In this document: positions 10,722 to 22,298 of the stretch, one piece after another
Position numbering within the stretch: the first letter of the stretch is position 1
Layout of the letters: every line of letters starts with the position of its first letter
NCBI GenBank assembly: GCA_026008535.1
Contig: BRKX01000007.1
Location: 11,927,001 to 11,991,000, forward strand
Source of the DNA: Perilla frutescens
Lineage: Eukaryota; Streptophyta; Magnoliopsida; Lamiales; Lamiaceae
Reading direction: 5' to 3'
DNA length: 64,000 bases
The notes under the pieces: generated by a model
The model's database searches: none
What the model saw: the letters and a program-made list of their open reading frames with translations, nothing else
What the model was told of the DNA's origin: nothing
Made by a program: the position numbers and the translations under genes

Positions 10722-10840
10722 GGGGTGCAACACGAGGACTTCCCAGGGGGTCACCCATCCTAGTACTACTCTCGCCCAAGCACGCTTAACTTCGGAGTTC
10801 TGATGGGATCCGGTGCATTAGTGCTGGTATGATCGCACCC
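10722..10840 (-). rRNA. 5S rRNA: 5S ribosomal RNA gene, unit 21
   Basis: Consensus copy. Upstream spacer C-type with g at 11111. Confidence 0.97.
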
Positions 10841-11247
10841 GTTAGAGTCTCCTCACTATATTTTCTTATAGCTGCTGGCACAGCGGGCGGTGGGGGGCTC
10901 CGAACTTCAAACGCGCGTAACTTTCGAACCGAATGGAGTTACGGGGCGCACAGCATGTCCACGCGAAGGTCTCTCAGAGCCGGACGACGTGGACAACAGG
11001 GCTGGCCCGTTGTGTGCACTATCCGAGGTCAAAAAAGGCCGCAGAGCCCCGGTTTCGTGGCCCGCCGTGTTTCGACGATCCCGATTTCAAAAATTGCGGG
11101 TCCCACACTCGGAATCACGGCACGCTGATGACAAAAGCCCCGTGTCGCGATTATATTTGCACACAATGCGTAAGACAAACAAAACAATCAAACTAGTTGT
11201 AAAAAAAAAGAACAAGTTAACCGAAAAGACGAGTCTGAACTACAAAA

Positions 11248-11366
11248 GGGGTGCAACACGAGGACTTCCCAGGGGGTCACCCATCCTAGTACTGCTCTCG
11301 CCCAAGCACGCTTAACTTCGGAGTTCTGATGGGATCCGGTGCATTAGTGCTGGTATGATCGCACCC
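11248..11366 (-). rRNA. 5S rRNA: 5S ribosomal RNA gene, unit 22
   Basis: Private T73C (base 11294), next to the intermediate element. Upstream spacer C-type with g at 11637. Confidence 0.97.
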
Positions 11367-11773
11367 GTTAGAGTCTCCTCACTATATTTTCTTATAGCTG
11401 CTGGCACAGCGGGCGGTGGGGGGCTCCGAACTTCAAACGCGCGTAACTTTCGAACCGAATGGAGTTACGGGGCGCACAGCATGTCCACGCGAAGGTCTCT
11501 CAGAGCCGGACGACGTGGACAACAGGGCTGGCCCGTTGTGTGCACTATCCGAGGTCAAAAAAGGCCGCAGAGCCCCGGTTTCGTGGCCCGCCGTGTTTCG
11601 ACGATCCCGATTTCAAAAATTGCGGGTCCCACACTCGGAATCACGGCACGCTGATGACAAAAGCCCCGTGTCGCGATTATATTTGCACACAATGCGTAAG
11701 ACAAACAAAACAATCAAACTAGTTGTAAAAAAAAAGAACAAGTTAACCGAAAAGACGAGTCTGAACTACAAAA

Positions 11774-11892
11774 GGGGTGCAACACGAGGACTTCCCAGGG
11801 GGTCACCCATCCTAGTACTACTCTCGCCCAAGCACGCTTAACTTCGGAGTTCTGATGGGATCCGGTGCATTAGTGCTGGTATGATCGCACCC
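11774..11892 (-). rRNA. 5S rRNA: 5S ribosomal RNA gene, unit 23
   Basis: Consensus copy. Upstream spacer C-type with a at 12020 and private a at 12053. That spacer runs straight into the deletion junction of unit 24. Confidence 0.97.
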
Positions 11893-12283
11893 GTTAGAGT
11901 CTCCTCACTATATTTTCTTATAGCTGCTGGCACAGCGGGCGGTGGGGGGCTCCGAACTTCAAACGCGCGTAACTTTCGAACCGAATGGAGTTACGGGGCG
12001 CACAGCATGTCCACGCGAAAGTCTCTCAGAGCCGGACGACGTGGACAACAGGACTGGCCCGTTGTGTGCACTATCCGAGGTCAAAAAAGGCCGCAGAGCC
12101 CCGGTTTCGTGGCCCGCCGTGTTTCGACGATCCCGATTTCAAAAATTGCGGGTCCCACACTCAGAATCACGGCACGCTGATGACAAAAGCCCCGTGTCGC
12201 GATTATATTTGCACACAATGCGTAAGACAAACAAAACAATCAAACTAGTTGTAAAAAAAAAGAACAAGTTAACCGAAAAGACG

Positions 12284-12304
12284 GGTGCTGGTATGATCGC
12301 ACCC
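12284..12304 (-). pseudogene. 5S rRNA: Truncated 5S rRNA gene remnant, unit 24
   Basis: Only sense nt 1-21 of the gene remain. A 114-bp deletion removed nt 22-119, the TTTT terminator and 12 more bases of spacer; gacg at 12280-12283 now joins ggtgctgg. The A-box, intermediate element and C-box are all gone, while the upstream TATAAG, GG and C elements (12305-12334) and the downstream T9 tract are intact. Without the internal promoter it should not be transcribed as 5S. The junction-proximal base is the C state of nt 21, otherwise seen only from 25.9 kb onward, or it is a filler base. Upstream spacer C-type with a at 12432 and private t at 12547. Confidence 0.94.
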
Positions 12305-12711
12305 GTTAGAGTCTCCTCACTATATTTTCTTATAGCTGCTGGCACAGCGGGCGGTGGGGGGCTCCGAACTTCAAACGCGCGTAACTTTCGAACCGAATGG
12401 AGTTACGGGGCGCACAGCATGTCCACGCGAAAGTCTCTCAGAGCCGGACGACGTGGACAACAGGGCTGGCCCGTTGTGTGCACTATCCGAGGTCAAAAAA
12501 GGCCGCAGAGCCCCGGTTTCGTGGCCCGCCGTGTTTCGACGATCCCTATTTCAAAAATTGCGGGTCCCACACTCAGAATCACGGCACGCTGATGACAAAA
12601 GCCCCGTGTCGCGATTATATTTGCACACAATGCGTAAGACAAACAAAACAATCAAACTAGTTGTAAAAAAAAAGAACAAGTTAACCGAAAAGACGAGTCT
12701 GAACTACAAAA

Positions 12712-12830
12712 GGGGTGCAACACGATGACTTCCCAGGGGGTCACCCATCCTAGTACTACTCTCGCCCAAGCACGCTTAACTTCGGAGTTCTGATGGGATC
12801 CGGTGCATTAGTGCTGGTATGATCGCACCC
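12712..12830 (-). rRNA. 5S rRNA: 5S ribosomal RNA gene, unit 25
   Basis: C105A (base 12726). Upstream spacer C-type with g at 13101. Confidence 0.97.
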
Positions 12831-13237
12831 GTTAGAGTCTCCTCACTATATTTTCTTATAGCTGCTGGCACAGCGGGCGGTGGGGGGCTCCGAACTTCAA
12901 ACGCGCGTAACTTTCGAACCGAATGGAGTTACGGGGCGCACAGCATGTCCACGCGAAGGTCTCTCAGAGCCGGACGACGTGGACAACAGGGCTGGCCCGT
13001 TGTGTGCACTATCCGAGGTCAAAAAAGGCCGCAGAGCCCCGGTTTCGTGGCCCGCCGTGTTTCGACGATCCCGATTTCAAAAATTGCGGGTCCCACACTC
13101 GGAATCACGGCACGCTGATGACAAAAGCCCCGTGTCGCGATTATATTTGCACACAATGCGTAAGACAAACAAAACAATCAAACTAGTTGTAAAAAAAAAG
13201 AACAAGTTAACCGAAAAGACGAGTCTGAACTACAAAA

Positions 13238-13356
13238 GGGGTGCAACACGAGGACTTCCCAGGGGGTCACCCATCCTAGTACTACTCTCGCCCAAGCACG
13301 CTTAACTTCGGAGTTCTGATGGGATCCGGTGCATTAGTGCTGGTATGATCGCACCC
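13238..13356 (-). rRNA. 5S rRNA: 5S ribosomal RNA gene, unit 26
   Basis: Consensus copy. Upstream spacer C-type with g at 13627. Confidence 0.97.
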
Positions 13357-13763
13357 GTTAGAGTCTCCTCACTATATTTTCTTATAGCTGCTGGCACAGC
13401 GGGCGGTGGGGGGCTCCGAACTTCAAACGCGCGTAACTTTCGAACCGAATGGAGTTACGGGGCGCACAGCATGTCCACGCGAAGGTCTCTCAGAGCCGGA
13501 CGACGTGGACAACAGGGCTGGCCCGTTGTGTGCACTATCCGAGGTCAAAAAAGGCCGCAGAGCCCCGGTTTCGTGGCCCGCCGTGTTTCGACGATCCCGA
13601 TTTCAAAAATTGCGGGTCCCACACTCGGAATCACGGCACGCTGATGACAAAAGCCCCGTGTCGCGATTATATTTGCACACAATGCGTAAGACAAACAAAA
13701 CAATCAAACTAGTTGTAAAAAAAAAGAACAAGTTAACCGAAAAGACGAGTCTGAACTACAAAA

Positions 13764-13882
13764 GGGGTGCAACACGAGGACTTCCCAGGGGGTCACCCAT
13801 CCTAGTACTACTCTCGCCCAAGCACGCTTAACTTCGGAGTTCTGATGGGATCCGGTGCATTAGTGCTGGTATGATCGCACCC
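13764..13882 (-). rRNA. 5S rRNA: 5S ribosomal RNA gene, unit 27
   Basis: Consensus copy. Upstream spacer C-type with g at 14153. Confidence 0.97.
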
Positions 13883-14289
13883 GTTAGAGTCTCCTCACTA
13901 TATTTTCTTATAGCTGCTGGCACAGCGGGCGGTGGGGGGCTCCGAACTTCAAACGCGCGTAACTTTCGAACCGAATGGAGTTACGGGGCGCACAGCATGT
14001 CCACGCGAAGGTCTCTCAGAGCCGGACGACGTGGACAACAGGGCTGGCCCGTTGTGTGCACTATCCGAGGTCAAAAAAGGCCGCAGAGCCCCGGTTTCGT
14101 GGCCCGCCGTGTTTCGACGATCCCGATTTCAAAAATTGCGGGTCCCACACTCGGAATCACGGCACGCTGATGACAAAAGCCCCGTGTCGCGATTATATTT
14201 GCACACAATGCGTAAGACAAACAAAACAATCAAACTAGTTGTAAAAAAAAAGAACAAGTTAACCGAAAAGACGAGTCTGAACTACAAAA

Positions 14290-14408
14290 GGGGTGCAACA
14301 CGAGGACTTCCCAGGGGGTCACCCATCCTAGTACTACTCTCGCCCAAGCACGCTTAACTTCGGAGTTCTGATGGGATCCGGTGCATTAGTGCTGGTATGA
14401 TCGCACCC
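14290..14408 (-). rRNA. 5S rRNA: 5S ribosomal RNA gene, unit 28
   Basis: Consensus copy. Upstream spacer C-type with a at 14536. Confidence 0.97.
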
Positions 14409-14815
14409 GTTAGAGTCTCCTCACTATATTTTCTTATAGCTGCTGGCACAGCGGGCGGTGGGGGGCTCCGAACTTCAAACGCGCGTAACTTTCGAACCGA
14501 ATGGAGTTACGGGGCGCACAGCATGTCCACGCGAAAGTCTCTCAGAGCCGGACGACGTGGACAACAGGGCTGGCCCGTTGTGTGCACTATCCGAGGTCAA
14601 AAAAGGCCGCAGAGCCCCGGTTTCGTGGCCCGCCGTGTTTCGACGATCCCGATTTCAAAAATTGCGGGTCCCACACTCAGAATCACGGCACGCTGATGAC
14701 AAAAGCCCCGTGTCGCGATTATATTTGCACACAATGCGTAAGACAAACAAAACAATCAAACTAGTTGTAAAAAAAAAGAACAAGTTAACCGAAAAGACGA
14801 GTCTGAACTACAAAA

Positions 14816-14934
14816 GGGGTGCAACACGATGACTTCCCAGGGGGTCACCCATCCTAGTACTACTCTCGCCCAAGCACGCTTAACTTCGGAGTTCTGATGG
14901 GATCCGGTGCATTAGTGCTGGTATGATCGCACCC
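14816..14934 (-). rRNA. 5S rRNA: 5S ribosomal RNA gene, unit 29
   Basis: C105A (base 14830). Upstream spacer C-type with g at 15205. Confidence 0.97.
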
Positions 14935-15341
14935 GTTAGAGTCTCCTCACTATATTTTCTTATAGCTGCTGGCACAGCGGGCGGTGGGGGGCTCCGAACT
15001 TCAAACGCGCGTAACTTTCGAACCGAATGGAGTTACGGGGCGCACAGCATGTCCACGCGAAGGTCTCTCAGAGCCGGACGACGTGGACAACAGGGCTGGC
15101 CCGTTGTGTGCACTATCCGAGGTCAAAAAAGGCCGCAGAGCCCCGGTTTCGTGGCCCGCCGTGTTTCGACGATCCCGATTTCAAAAATTGCGGGTCCCAC
15201 ACTCGGAATCACGGCACGCTGATGACAAAAGCCCCGTGTCGCGATTATATTTGCACACAATGCGTAAGACAAACAAAACAATCAAACTAGTTGTAAAAAA
15301 AAAGAACAAGTTAACCGAAAAGACGAGTCTGAACTACAAAA

Positions 15342-15460
15342 GGGGTGCAACACGAGGACTTCCCAGGGGGTCACCCATCCTAGTACTACTCTCGCCCAAG
15401 CACGCTTAACTTCGGAGTTCTGATGGGATCCGGTGCATTAGTGCTGGTATGATCGCACCC
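15342..15460 (-). rRNA. 5S rRNA: 5S ribosomal RNA gene, unit 30
   Basis: Consensus copy. Upstream spacer C-type with g at 15731. Confidence 0.97.
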
Positions 15461-15867
15461 GTTAGAGTCTCCTCACTATATTTTCTTATAGCTGCTGGCA
15501 CAGCGGGCGGTGGGGGGCTCCGAACTTCAAACGCGCGTAACTTTCGAACCGAATGGAGTTACGGGGCGCACAGCATGTCCACGCGAAGGTCTCTCAGAGC
15601 CGGACGACGTGGACAACAGGGCTGGCCCGTTGTGTGCACTATCCGAGGTCAAAAAAGGCCGCAGAGCCCCGGTTTCGTGGCCCGCCGTGTTTCGACGATC
15701 CCGATTTCAAAAATTGCGGGTCCCACACTCGGAATCACGGCACGCTGATGACAAAAGCCCCGTGTCGCGATTATATTTGCACACAATGCGTAAGACAAAC
15801 AAAACAATCAAACTAGTTGTAAAAAAAAAGAACAAGTTAACCGAAAAGACGAGTCTGAACTACAAAA

Positions 15868-15986
15868 GGGGTGCAACACGAGGACTTCCCAGGGGGTCAC
15901 CCATCCTAGTACTACTCTCGCCCAAGCACGCTTAACTTCGGAGTTCTGATGGGATCCGGTGCATTAGTGCTGGTATGATCGCACCC
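15868..15986 (-). rRNA. 5S rRNA: 5S ribosomal RNA gene, unit 31
   Basis: Consensus copy. Upstream spacer C-type with g at 16257. Confidence 0.97.
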
Positions 15987-16393
15987 GTTAGAGTCTCCTC
16001 ACTATATTTTCTTATAGCTGCTGGCACAGCGGGCGGTGGGGGGCTCCGAACTTCAAACGCGCGTAACTTTCGAACCGAATGGAGTTACGGGGCGCACAGC
16101 ATGTCCACGCGAAGGTCTCTCAGAGCCGGACGACGTGGACAACAGGGCTGGCCCGTTGTGTGCACTATCCGAGGTCAAAAAAGGCCGCAGAGCCCCGGTT
16201 TCGTGGCCCGCCGTGTTTCGACGATCCCGATTTCAAAAATTGCGGGTCCCACACTCGGAATCACGGCACGCTGATGACAAAAGCCCCGTGTCGCGATTAT
16301 ATTTGCACACAATGCGTAAGACAAACAAAACAATCAAACTAGTTGTAAAAAAAAAGAACAAGTTAACCGAAAAGACGAGTCTGAACTACAAAA

Positions 16394-16512
16394 GGGGTGC
16401 AACACGAGGACTTCCCAGGGGGTCACCCATCCTAGTACTACTCTCGCCCAAGCACGCTTAACTTCGGAGTTCTGATGGGATCCGGTGCATTAGTGCTGGT
16501 ATGATCGCACCC
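16394..16512 (-). rRNA. 5S rRNA: 5S ribosomal RNA gene, unit 32
   Basis: Consensus copy. Upstream spacer C-type with a at 16640 and private t at 16841 (cg to tg). Confidence 0.97.
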
Positions 16513-16919
16513 GTTAGAGTCTCCTCACTATATTTTCTTATAGCTGCTGGCACAGCGGGCGGTGGGGGGCTCCGAACTTCAAACGCGCGTAACTTTCGAA
16601 CCGAATGGAGTTACGGGGCGCACAGCATGTCCACGCGAAAGTCTCTCAGAGCCGGACGACGTGGACAACAGGGCTGGCCCGTTGTGTGCACTATCCGAGG
16701 TCAAAAAAGGCCGCAGAGCCCCGGTTTCGTGGCCCGCCGTGTTTCGACGATCCCGATTTCAAAAATTGCGGGTCCCACACTCAGAATCACGGCACGCTGA
16801 TGACAAAAGCCCCGTGTCGCGATTATATTTGCACACAATGTGTAAGACAAACAAAACAATCAAACTAGTTGTAAAAAAAAAGAACAAGTTAACCGAAAAG
16901 ACGAGTCTGAACTACAAAA

Positions 16920-17038
16920 GGGGTGCAACACGATGACTTCCCAGGGGGTCACCCATCCTAGTACTACTCTCGCCCAAGCACGCTTAACTTCGGAGTTCTG
17001 ATGGGATCCGGTGCATTAGTGCTGGTATGATCGCACCC
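16920..17038 (-). rRNA. 5S rRNA: 5S ribosomal RNA gene, unit 33
   Basis: C105A (base 16934), the last copy of this variant. Upstream spacer C-type with g at 17309, the last g-variant spacer. Confidence 0.97.
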
Positions 17039-17445
17039 GTTAGAGTCTCCTCACTATATTTTCTTATAGCTGCTGGCACAGCGGGCGGTGGGGGGCTCCG
17101 AACTTCAAACGCGCGTAACTTTCGAACCGAATGGAGTTACGGGGCGCACAGCATGTCCACGCGAAGGTCTCTCAGAGCCGGACGACGTGGACAACAGGGC
17201 TGGCCCGTTGTGTGCACTATCCGAGGTCAAAAAAGGCCGCAGAGCCCCGGTTTCGTGGCCCGCCGTGTTTCGACGATCCCGATTTCAAAAATTGCGGGTC
17301 CCACACTCGGAATCACGGCACGCTGATGACAAAAGCCCCGTGTCGCGATTATATTTGCACACAATGCGTAAGACAAACAAAACAATCAAACTAGTTGTAA
17401 AAAAAAAGAACAAGTTAACCGAAAAGACGAGTCTGAACTACAAAA

Positions 17446-17564
17446 GGGGTGCAACACGAGGACTTCCCAGGGGGTCACCCATCCTAGTACTACTCTCGCC
17501 CAAGCACGCTTAACTTCGGAGTTCTGATGGGATCCGGTGCATTAGTGCTGGTATGATCGCACCC
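17446..17564 (-). rRNA. 5S rRNA: 5S ribosomal RNA gene, unit 34
   Basis: Consensus copy. Upstream spacer C-type with private g at 17754 and a at 17820. Confidence 0.97.
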
Positions 17565-17971
17565 GTTAGAGTCTCCTCACTATATTTTCTTATAGCTGCT
17601 GGCACAGCGGGCGGTGGGGGGCTCCGAACTTCAAACGCGCGTAACTTTCGAACCGAATGGAGTTACGGGGCGCACAGCATGTCCACGCGAAGGTCTCTCA
17701 GAGCCGGACGACGTGGACAACAGGGCTGGCCCGTTGTGTGCACTATCCGAGGTGAAAAAAGGCCGCAGAGCCCCGGTTTCGTGGCCCGCCGTGTTTCGAC
17801 GATCCCGATTTCAAAAATTACGGGTCCCACACTCAGAATCACGGCACGCTGATGACAAAAGCCCCGTGTCGCGATTATATTTGCACACAATGCGTAAGAC
17901 AAACAAAACAATCAAACTAGTTGTAAAAAAAAAGAACAAGTTAACCGAAAAGACGAGTCTGAACTACAAAA

Positions 17972-18090
17972 GGGGTGCAACACGAGGACTTCCCAGGGGG
18001 TCACCCATCCTAGTACTACTCTCGCCCAAGCACGCTTAACTTCGGAGTTCTGATGGGATCCGGTGCATTAGTGCTGGTATGATCGCACCC
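17972..18090 (-). rRNA. 5S rRNA: 5S ribosomal RNA gene, unit 35
   Basis: Consensus copy. Upstream spacer C-type, unmarked. Confidence 0.97.
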
Positions 18091-18497
18091 GTTAGAGTCT
18101 CCTCACTATATTTTCTTATAGCTGCTGGCACAGCGGGCGGTGGGGGGCTCCGAACTTCAAACGCGCGTAACTTTCGAACCGAATGGAGTTACGGGGCGCA
18201 CAGCATGTCCACGCGAAGGTCTCTCAGAGCCGGACGACGTGGACAACAGGGCTGGCCCGTTGTGTGCACTATCCGAGGTCAAAAAAGGCCGCAGAGCCCC
18301 GGTTTCGTGGCCCGCCGTGTTTCGACGATCCCGATTTCAAAAATTGCGGGTCCCACACTCAGAATCACGGCACGCTGATGACAAAAGCCCCGTGTCGCGA
18401 TTATATTTGCACACAATGCGTAAGACAAACAAAACAATCAAACTAGTTGTAAAAAAAAAGAACAAGTTAACCGAAAAGACGAGTCTGAACTACAAAA

Positions 18498-18616
18498 GGG
18501 GTGCAACACGAGGACTTCCCAGGGGGTCACCCATCCTAGTACTACTCTCGCCCAAGCACGCTTAACTTCGGAGTTCTGATGGGATCCGGTGCATTAGTGC
18601 TGGTATGATCGCACCC
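18498..18616 (-). rRNA. 5S rRNA: 5S ribosomal RNA gene, unit 36
   Basis: Consensus copy. Upstream spacer C-type with g at 18904 (gctggtgac). Confidence 0.97.
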
Positions 18617-19023
18617 GTTAGAGTCTCCTCACTATATTTTCTTATAGCTGCTGGCACAGCGGGCGGTGGGGGGCTCCGAACTTCAAACGCGCGTAACTTT
18701 CGAACCGAATGGAGTTACGGGGCGCACAGCATGTCCACGCGAAGGTCTCTCAGAGCCGGACGACGTGGACAACAGGGCTGGCCCGTTGTGTGCACTATCC
18801 GAGGTCAAAAAAGGCCGCAGAGCCCCGGTTTCGTGGCCCGCCGTGTTTCGACGATCCCGATTTCAAAAATTGCGGGTCCCACACTCAGAATCACGGCACG
18901 CTGGTGACAAAAGCCCCGTGTCGCGATTATATTTGCACACAATGCGTAAGACAAACAAAACAATCAAACTAGTTGTAAAAAAAAAGAACAAGTTAACCGA
19001 AAAGACGAGTCTGAACTACAAAA

Positions 19024-19142
19024 GGGTTGCAACACGAGGACTTCCCAGGGGGTCACCCATCCTAGTACTACTCTCGCCCAAGCACGCTTAACTTCGGAGT
19101 TCTGCTGGGATCCGGTGCATTAGTGCTGGTATGATCGCACCC
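19024..19142 (-). rRNA. 5S rRNA: 5S ribosomal RNA gene, unit 37
   Basis: C116A (base 19027) in helix I and private T38G (base 19105) in the helix III/loop C region. Upstream spacer C-type with g at 19430. Confidence 0.97.
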
Positions 19143-19549
19143 GTTAGAGTCTCCTCACTATATTTTCTTATAGCTGCTGGCACAGCGGGCGGTGGGGGGC
19201 TCCGAACTTCAAACGCGCGTAACTTTCGAACCGAATGGAGTTACGGGGCGCACAGCATGTCCACGCGAAGGTCTCTCAGAGCCGGACGACGTGGACAACA
19301 GGGCTGGCCCGTTGTGTGCACTATCCGAGGTCAAAAAAGGCCGCAGAGCCCCGGTTTCGTGGCCCGCCGTGTTTCGACGATCCCGATTTCAAAAATTGCG
19401 GGTCCCACACTCAGAATCACGGCACGCTGGTGACAAAAGCCCCGTGTCGCGATTATATTTGCACACAATGCGTAAGACAAACAAAACAATCAAACTAGTT
19501 GTAAAAAAAAAGAACAAGTTAACCGAAAAGACGAGTCTGAACTACAAAA

Positions 19550-19668
19550 GGGTTGCAACACGAGGACTTCCCAGGGGGTCACCCATCCTAGTACTACTCT
19601 CGCCCAAGCACGCTTAACTTCGGAGTTCTGATGGGATCCGGTGCATTAGTGCTGGTATGATCGCACCC
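19550..19668 (-). rRNA. 5S rRNA: 5S ribosomal RNA gene, unit 38
   Basis: C116A (base 19553). Upstream spacer C-type, unmarked. Confidence 0.97.
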
Positions 19669-20075
19669 GTTAGAGTCTCCTCACTATATTTTCTTATAGC
19701 TGCTGGCACAGCGGGCGGTGGGGGGCTCCGAACTTCAAACGCGCGTAACTTTCGAACCGAATGGAGTTACGGGGCGCACAGCATGTCCACGCGAAGGTCT
19801 CTCAGAGCCGGACGACGTGGACAACAGGGCTGGCCCGTTGTGTGCACTATCCGAGGTCAAAAAAGGCCGCAGAGCCCCGGTTTCGTGGCCCGCCGTGTTT
19901 CGACGATCCCGATTTCAAAAATTGCGGGTCCCACACTCAGAATCACGGCACGCTGATGACAAAAGCCCCGTGTCGCGATTATATTTGCACACAATGCGTA
20001 AGACAAACAAAACAATCAAACTAGTTGTAAAAAAAAAGAACAAGTTAACCGAAAAGACGAGTCTGAACTACAAAA

Positions 20076-20194
20076 GGGGTGCAACACGAGGACTTCCCAG
20101 GGGGTCACCCATCCTAGTACTACTCTCGCCCAAGCACGCTTAACTTCGGAGTTCTGATGGGATCCGGTGCATTAGTGCTGGTATGATCGCACCC
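20076..20194 (-). rRNA. 5S rRNA: 5S ribosomal RNA gene, unit 39
   Basis: Consensus copy. Its T at nt 21 (base 20174) differs from unit 54, which bounds the 15-unit duplication on the left. Upstream spacer C-type, unmarked. Confidence 0.97.
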
Positions 20195-20601
20195 GTTAGA
20201 GTCTCCTCACTATATTTTCTTATAGCTGCTGGCACAGCGGGCGGTGGGGGGCTCCGAACTTCAAACGCGCGTAACTTTCGAACCGAATGGAGTTACGGGG
20301 CGCACAGCATGTCCACGCGAAGGTCTCTCAGAGCCGGACGACGTGGACAACAGGGCTGGCCCGTTGTGTGCACTATCCGAGGTCAAAAAAGGCCGCAGAG
20401 CCCCGGTTTCGTGGCCCGCCGTGTTTCGACGATCCCGATTTCAAAAATTGCGGGTCCCACACTCAGAATCACGGCACGCTGATGACAAAAGCCCCGTGTC
20501 GCGATTATATTTGCACACAATGCGTAAGACAAACAAAACAATCAAACTAGTTGTAAAAAAAAAGAACAAGTTAACCGAAAAGACGAGTCTGAACTACAAA
20601 A

Positions 20602-20720
20602 GGGGTGCAACACGAGGACTTCCCAGGGGGTCACCCATCCTAGTACTACTCTCGCCCAAGCACGCTTAACTTCGGAGTTCTGATGGGATCCGGTGCATTA
20701 GTGCTGGTATGATCGCACCC
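20602..20720 (-). rRNA. 5S rRNA: 5S ribosomal RNA gene, unit 40
   Basis: Consensus copy. Upstream spacer C-type with t at 20773 (ggtgtgggg) and g at 21008; this pair of marks recurs only upstream of unit 55. Confidence 0.97.
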
Positions 20721-21127
20721 GTTAGAGTCTCCTCACTATATTTTCTTATAGCTGCTGGCACAGCGGGCGGTGTGGGGCTCCGAACTTCAAACGCGCGTAA
20801 CTTTCGAACCGAATGGAGTTACGGGGCGCACAGCATGTCCACGCGAAGGTCTCTCAGAGCCGGACGACGTGGACAACAGGGCTGGCCCGTTGTGTGCACT
20901 ATCCGAGGTCAAAAAAGGCCGCAGAGCCCCGGTTTCGTGGCCCGCCGTGTTTCGACGATCCCGATTTCAAAAATTGCGGGTCCCACACTCAGAATCACGG
21001 CACGCTGGTGACAAAAGCCCCGTGTCGCGATTATATTTGCACACAATGCGTAAGACAAACAAAACAATCAAACTAGTTGTAAAAAAAAAGAACAAGTTAA
21101 CCGAAAAGACGAGTCTGAACTACAAAA

Positions 21128-21246
21128 GGGTTGCAACACGAGGACTTCCCAGGGGGTCACCCATCCTAGTACTACTCTCGCCCAAGCACGCTTAACTTCG
21201 GAGTTCTGATGGGATCCGGTGCATTAGTGCTGGTATGATCGCACCC
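21128..21246 (-). rRNA. 5S rRNA: 5S ribosomal RNA gene, unit 41
   Basis: C116A (base 21131). Upstream spacer C-type, unmarked. Confidence 0.97.
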
Positions 21247-21653
21247 GTTAGAGTCTCCTCACTATATTTTCTTATAGCTGCTGGCACAGCGGGCGGTGGG
21301 GGGCTCCGAACTTCAAACGCGCGTAACTTTCGAACCGAATGGAGTTACGGGGCGCACAGCATGTCCACGCGAAGGTCTCTCAGAGCCGGACGACGTGGAC
21401 AACAGGGCTGGCCCGTTGTGTGCACTATCCGAGGTCAAAAAAGGCCGCAGAGCCCCGGTTTCGTGGCCCGCCGTGTTTCGACGATCCCGATTTCAAAAAT
21501 TGCGGGTCCCACACTCAGAATCACGGCACGCTGATGACAAAAGCCCCGTGTCGCGATTATATTTGCACACAATGCGTAAGACAAACAAAACAATCAAACT
21601 AGTTGTAAAAAAAAAGAACAAGTTAACCGAAAAGACGAGTCTGAACTACAAAA

Positions 21654-21772
21654 GGGGTGCAACACGAGGACTTCCCAGGGGGTCACCCATCCTAGTACTA
21701 CTCTCGCCCAAGCACGCTTAACTTCGGAGTTCTGATGGGATCCGGTGCATTAGTGCTGGTATGATCGCACCC
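21654..21772 (-). rRNA. 5S rRNA: 5S ribosomal RNA gene, unit 42
   Basis: Consensus copy. Upstream spacer C-type, unmarked. Confidence 0.97.
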
Positions 21773-22179
21773 GTTAGAGTCTCCTCACTATATTTTCTTA
21801 TAGCTGCTGGCACAGCGGGCGGTGGGGGGCTCCGAACTTCAAACGCGCGTAACTTTCGAACCGAATGGAGTTACGGGGCGCACAGCATGTCCACGCGAAG
21901 GTCTCTCAGAGCCGGACGACGTGGACAACAGGGCTGGCCCGTTGTGTGCACTATCCGAGGTCAAAAAAGGCCGCAGAGCCCCGGTTTCGTGGCCCGCCGT
22001 GTTTCGACGATCCCGATTTCAAAAATTGCGGGTCCCACACTCAGAATCACGGCACGCTGATGACAAAAGCCCCGTGTCGCGATTATATTTGCACACAATG
22101 CGTAAGACAAACAAAACAATCAAACTAGTTGTAAAAAAAAAGAACAAGTTAACCGAAAAGACGAGTCTGAACTACAAAA

Positions 22180-22298
22180 GGGGTGCAACACGAGGACTTC
22201 CCAGGGGGTCACCCATCCTAGTACTACTCTCGCCCAAGCACGCTTAACTTCGGAGTTCTGATGGGATCCGGTGCATTAGTGCTGGTATGATCGCACCC
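22180..22298 (-). rRNA. 5S rRNA: 5S ribosomal RNA gene, unit 43
   Basis: Consensus copy. Upstream spacer C-type, unmarked. Confidence 0.97.

Larger units (their letters stand above)
12305..17564. repeat. Four-unit (2,104-bp) higher-order repeat
   Basis: Spacers with a at gcgaa[a]gtc recur every four units at 12432, 14536 and 16640. Each is followed on its right by a C105A gene (12726, 14830, 16934) and, in the first two periods, by three g-variant spacers (13101-14153 and 15205-16257). This gives two full four-unit periods plus the start of a third. Private bases (12547, 16841) show some divergence since. Confidence 0.8.

Noticed and set aside
11942..12592. A 216-codon plus-strand open frame, the longest in the window.
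   Set aside because: It is an accident of the 114-bp deletion at 12284, which fuses two copies of the repeated non-coding frames.
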